Assembly (NCBI GenBank): GCA_900770515.1
Contig: CAAHDP010000223.1
Location: 1-26,110, forward strand
Reading direction: 5' to 3'
From: an uncultured Prevotella sp.
GTDB lineage: Bacteria; Bacteroidota; Bacteroidia; Bacteroidales; Bacteroidaceae
DNA: 26,110 bases
Shown: positions 24,694 through 26,110 of the stretch, piece after piece
Position numbering within the stretch: the stretch's first letter is position 1
How the letters are laid out: every line of letters begins with the position of its first letter
The notes under the pieces: model-generated
What the model was told of the DNA's origin: nothing
Database searches by the model: none
Seen by the model: the letters and a program-made list of their open reading frames with translations, nothing else
Made by a program: the position numbers and the translations under genes

Positions 24694-25908
24694 TTAGAAC
24701 ATCATGGCTACTCGCTTCACGCCAGCAACAAGCGCATCTACCTCCTCCTTGGTATTGTACAAGGCGAAGCTGGCACGAACGGTGCCGAGAATGCCATAGC
24801 GGTCCATCAAAGGCTGAGCACAGTGATGACCGGTACGAACGGCGATGCCCAAGCGGTCGAGCAAGGTTCCCATATCCATGTGATGAATATCACCAACCAA
24901 GAAGCTGACAACGGCATCCTTGCCTTCCTGCTCACCAAAAAGCCTGATTCCATCGATGGTTCTCATCTGTTCCATGCAGTAACGGGTGAGTTCCTGCTCG
25001 TGCTTGGCAATGTTGTCCATACCGAGCGAAGAGACATAATCGATGGCTTTAGCCAAACCGTGGGTAGCTACATAATCCGGAGTACCAGCCTCAAACTTGA
25101 AAGGCAACTTCTCGAAAGTGGTCTTCTCGAAGCTTACACTCTCAATCATTTCGCCACCTCCCTGGTAAGGAGGCAACTTCTCCAGCCATTCTTCCTTGCC
25201 GTAAAGCACGCCGATACCGGTAGGACCATAGATCTTATGACCGCTGAAAGCGAAGAAATCGCAATCCATGTCCTGTACATCCACAGCGAAATGAGGAGTA
25301 CTCTGAGCACCATCCACTATCACAGGTACACCGTGCTCATGAGCAATCTTAATCATCTCTTTCACCGGATTCACCGTACCCAGCACGTTGCTTACCTGAG
25401 CGATGCTCACGATTTTGGTGCGTTCAGTGAATAAATGGGCGAATTCATCGAGGTTTATCTCACCTTTATCGTTGATTGGGATTACACGGATGGCGATTCC
25501 CTTCTTGGCAGCCTGCAACTGCCAAGGCACGATATTGGAATGATGCTCCATGGTAGAGATAATCACCTCATCGCCTTCGCTCATAAAGGCATCGCAGAAC
25601 GATGAAACCACGAGATTCAGACTCTCGGTAGTACCACGGGTAAAGATGATTTCCTCAACCTTCGGCGCATTGATAAACTTGCGCACAGTCTCGCGGGCTG
25701 CCTCATGAAGATCGGTAGCCTGCTGAGAGAGATAATGCACACCACGATGCACATTGGCATTCACGTTAAGATACTCGTCGCGCATGGCATCGAGCACACA
25801 CAAGGGCTTCTGCGTGGTTGCCGCATTATCCAGATACACCAATGGCTTATCGTATACCGTTCTCGATAAAATCGGGAAATCTGCTCTTACTTGATTGATA
25901 TCATACAT
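24694..25908 (-). CDS. sufS: Cysteine desulfurase SufS (group II)
   Basis: The 404-residue PLP enzyme takes sulfur from cysteine for Fe-S cluster assembly by the SUF system. Visible landmarks are YLDNAATTQKP (25-35), EHHSN (111-115), VDGAQSTPH (198-206), the PLP lysine in FSGHKIYGPTG (Lys225) and the persulfide cysteine in RTGHHCAQP (Cys363). The short sequence around that cysteine is typical of SufS/CsdA rather than IscS/NifS. Length is normal. It lies 37 bp downstream of sufD, in the usual sufD-sufS order. The partner SufE/SufU is not in the window. Confidence 0.95.
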   Translation of the reverse strand: MYDINQVRADFPILSRTVYDKPLVYLDNAATTQKPLCVLDAMRDEYLNVNANVHRGVHYLSQQATDLHEAARETVRKFINAPKVEEIIFTRGTTESLNLVVSSFCDAFMSEGDEVIISTMEHHSNIVPWQLQAAKKGIAIRVIPINDKGEINLDEFAHLFTERTKIVSIAQVSNVLGTVNPVKEMIKIAHEHGVPVIVDGAQSTPHFAVDVQDMDCDFFAFSGHKIYGPTGIGVLYGKEEWLEKLPPYQGGGEMIESVSFEKTTFEKLPFKFEAGTPDYVATHGLAKAIDYVSSLGMDNIAKHEQELTRYCMEQMRTIDGIRLFGEQEGKDAVVSFLVGDIHHMDMGTLLDRLGIAVRTGHHCAQPLMDRYGILGTVRASFALYNTKEEVDALVAGVKRVAMMF

Positions 25909-25945
25909 ATTTTTAAGAAGTTTACTCCTTTAACTACATAATTAT

Positions 25946-26110
25946 CTACTTGCAAAGCTTGCAGCCCTCGCACTTATTGAGCTCACCACGGAATCGCTTC
26001 TCTACGAGATGATGCAGGCGATCGCGCAATGGCTCCAGCTCCATCTTGTCGATGACTTCGTTGATAAATGCAAACTGAAGGAGCAACTTAGCCTCCTCAC
26101 GGCTCACACC
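25946..26110 (-). CDS. sufD: SufD C-terminus (Fe-S cluster scaffold subunit), 5' end outside the window
   Basis: The frame is open to the window edge and gives the last 54 residues plus the TAG at 25948-25946. The visible sequence GVSREEAKLLLQFAFINEVI, followed by LRDRLHHLVEKRF, matches the C-terminal helices of SufB/SufD-type proteins. It ends in a cysteine cluster, KCEGCKLCK, as on other Bacteroidota SufD proteins. SufD forms the SufBCD scaffold that builds Fe-S clusters. The position directly upstream of sufS supports SufD over SufB. Most of the gene lies beyond 26110. Confidence 0.85.
   Translation of the reverse strand, partial: GVSREEAKLLLQFAFINEVIDKMELEPLRDRLHHLVEKRFRGELNKCEGCKLCK

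Noticed and set aside
1..26110. CRISPR array, insertion sequence or prophage
   Set aside because: No regularly spaced short repeats, transposase, integrase or phage structural genes were seen.

Overview
The window looks like chromosomal DNA of a gut Bacteroidota, most likely a Prevotella/Segatella copri-type species. The evidence is two consecutive SusC/SusD pairs, Bacteroidota-type promoters (TTTG, about 20 nt, TAnnTTTG) in front of several transcription units, AT-rich gaps without clear Shine-Dalgarno sites, and secreted proteins with Prevotella-like C-terminal tails. The genus is inferred from overall protein character, not from a marker gene.

Layout. 1-396 (+) is a HIT-family protein missing only its extreme N-terminus. 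It converges on a mannose-1-phosphate guanylyltransferase (477-1568, -) across a shared 17-bp-stem terminator. 1778-2028 is a tandem pair of tRNA-Leu(CAA) genes, each followed by its own hairpin, built as a 134-bp repeat. 2108-4312 (-) encodes an exported BspA-type leucine-rich-repeat protein fused to a caspase-like (C14) protease. 4591-23749 is a pectin utilisation locus: a GH28 polygalacturonase on the + strand, then on the - strand, in transcription order, SusC1, SusD1, SusC2, SusD2, a 707-aa secreted protein of unknown function and a 1533-aa PL11 rhamnogalacturonan lyase. 24047-26110 (-) is housekeeping: the 3' end of sufD, then sufS and rnhB.

How the pectin locus probably works (inference). 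SusC1 has a promoter, a possible dyad/direct-repeat operator and a leader of about 100 nt holding a 17-codon upstream ORF. The four susC/susD genes are 18-27 bp apart and should be one transcript, probably continuing into the 707-aa gene, where a hairpin terminator lies just after its stop. PL11 then has its own TAnnTTTG element. The lyase and the 707-aa protein end in tails resembling type IX secretion signals, so they would act at or outside the cell surface on the rhamnogalacturonan-I backbone. The SusCD pairs would import the fragments, and the GH28 enzyme, which has a signal peptide but no such tail, would cut galacturonan-type chains in the periplasm. No regulator of the locus (hybrid two-component, AraC or SusR type) is in the window.

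Most interesting items: the LRR-caspase fusion, the PL11 enzyme with about 840 extra residues of autotransporter-type beta-strand repeats, the small ORF in the SusC1 leader, and the mismatched pair of SusC transporters. No CRISPR array, insertion sequence, integrase or rRNA was seen.
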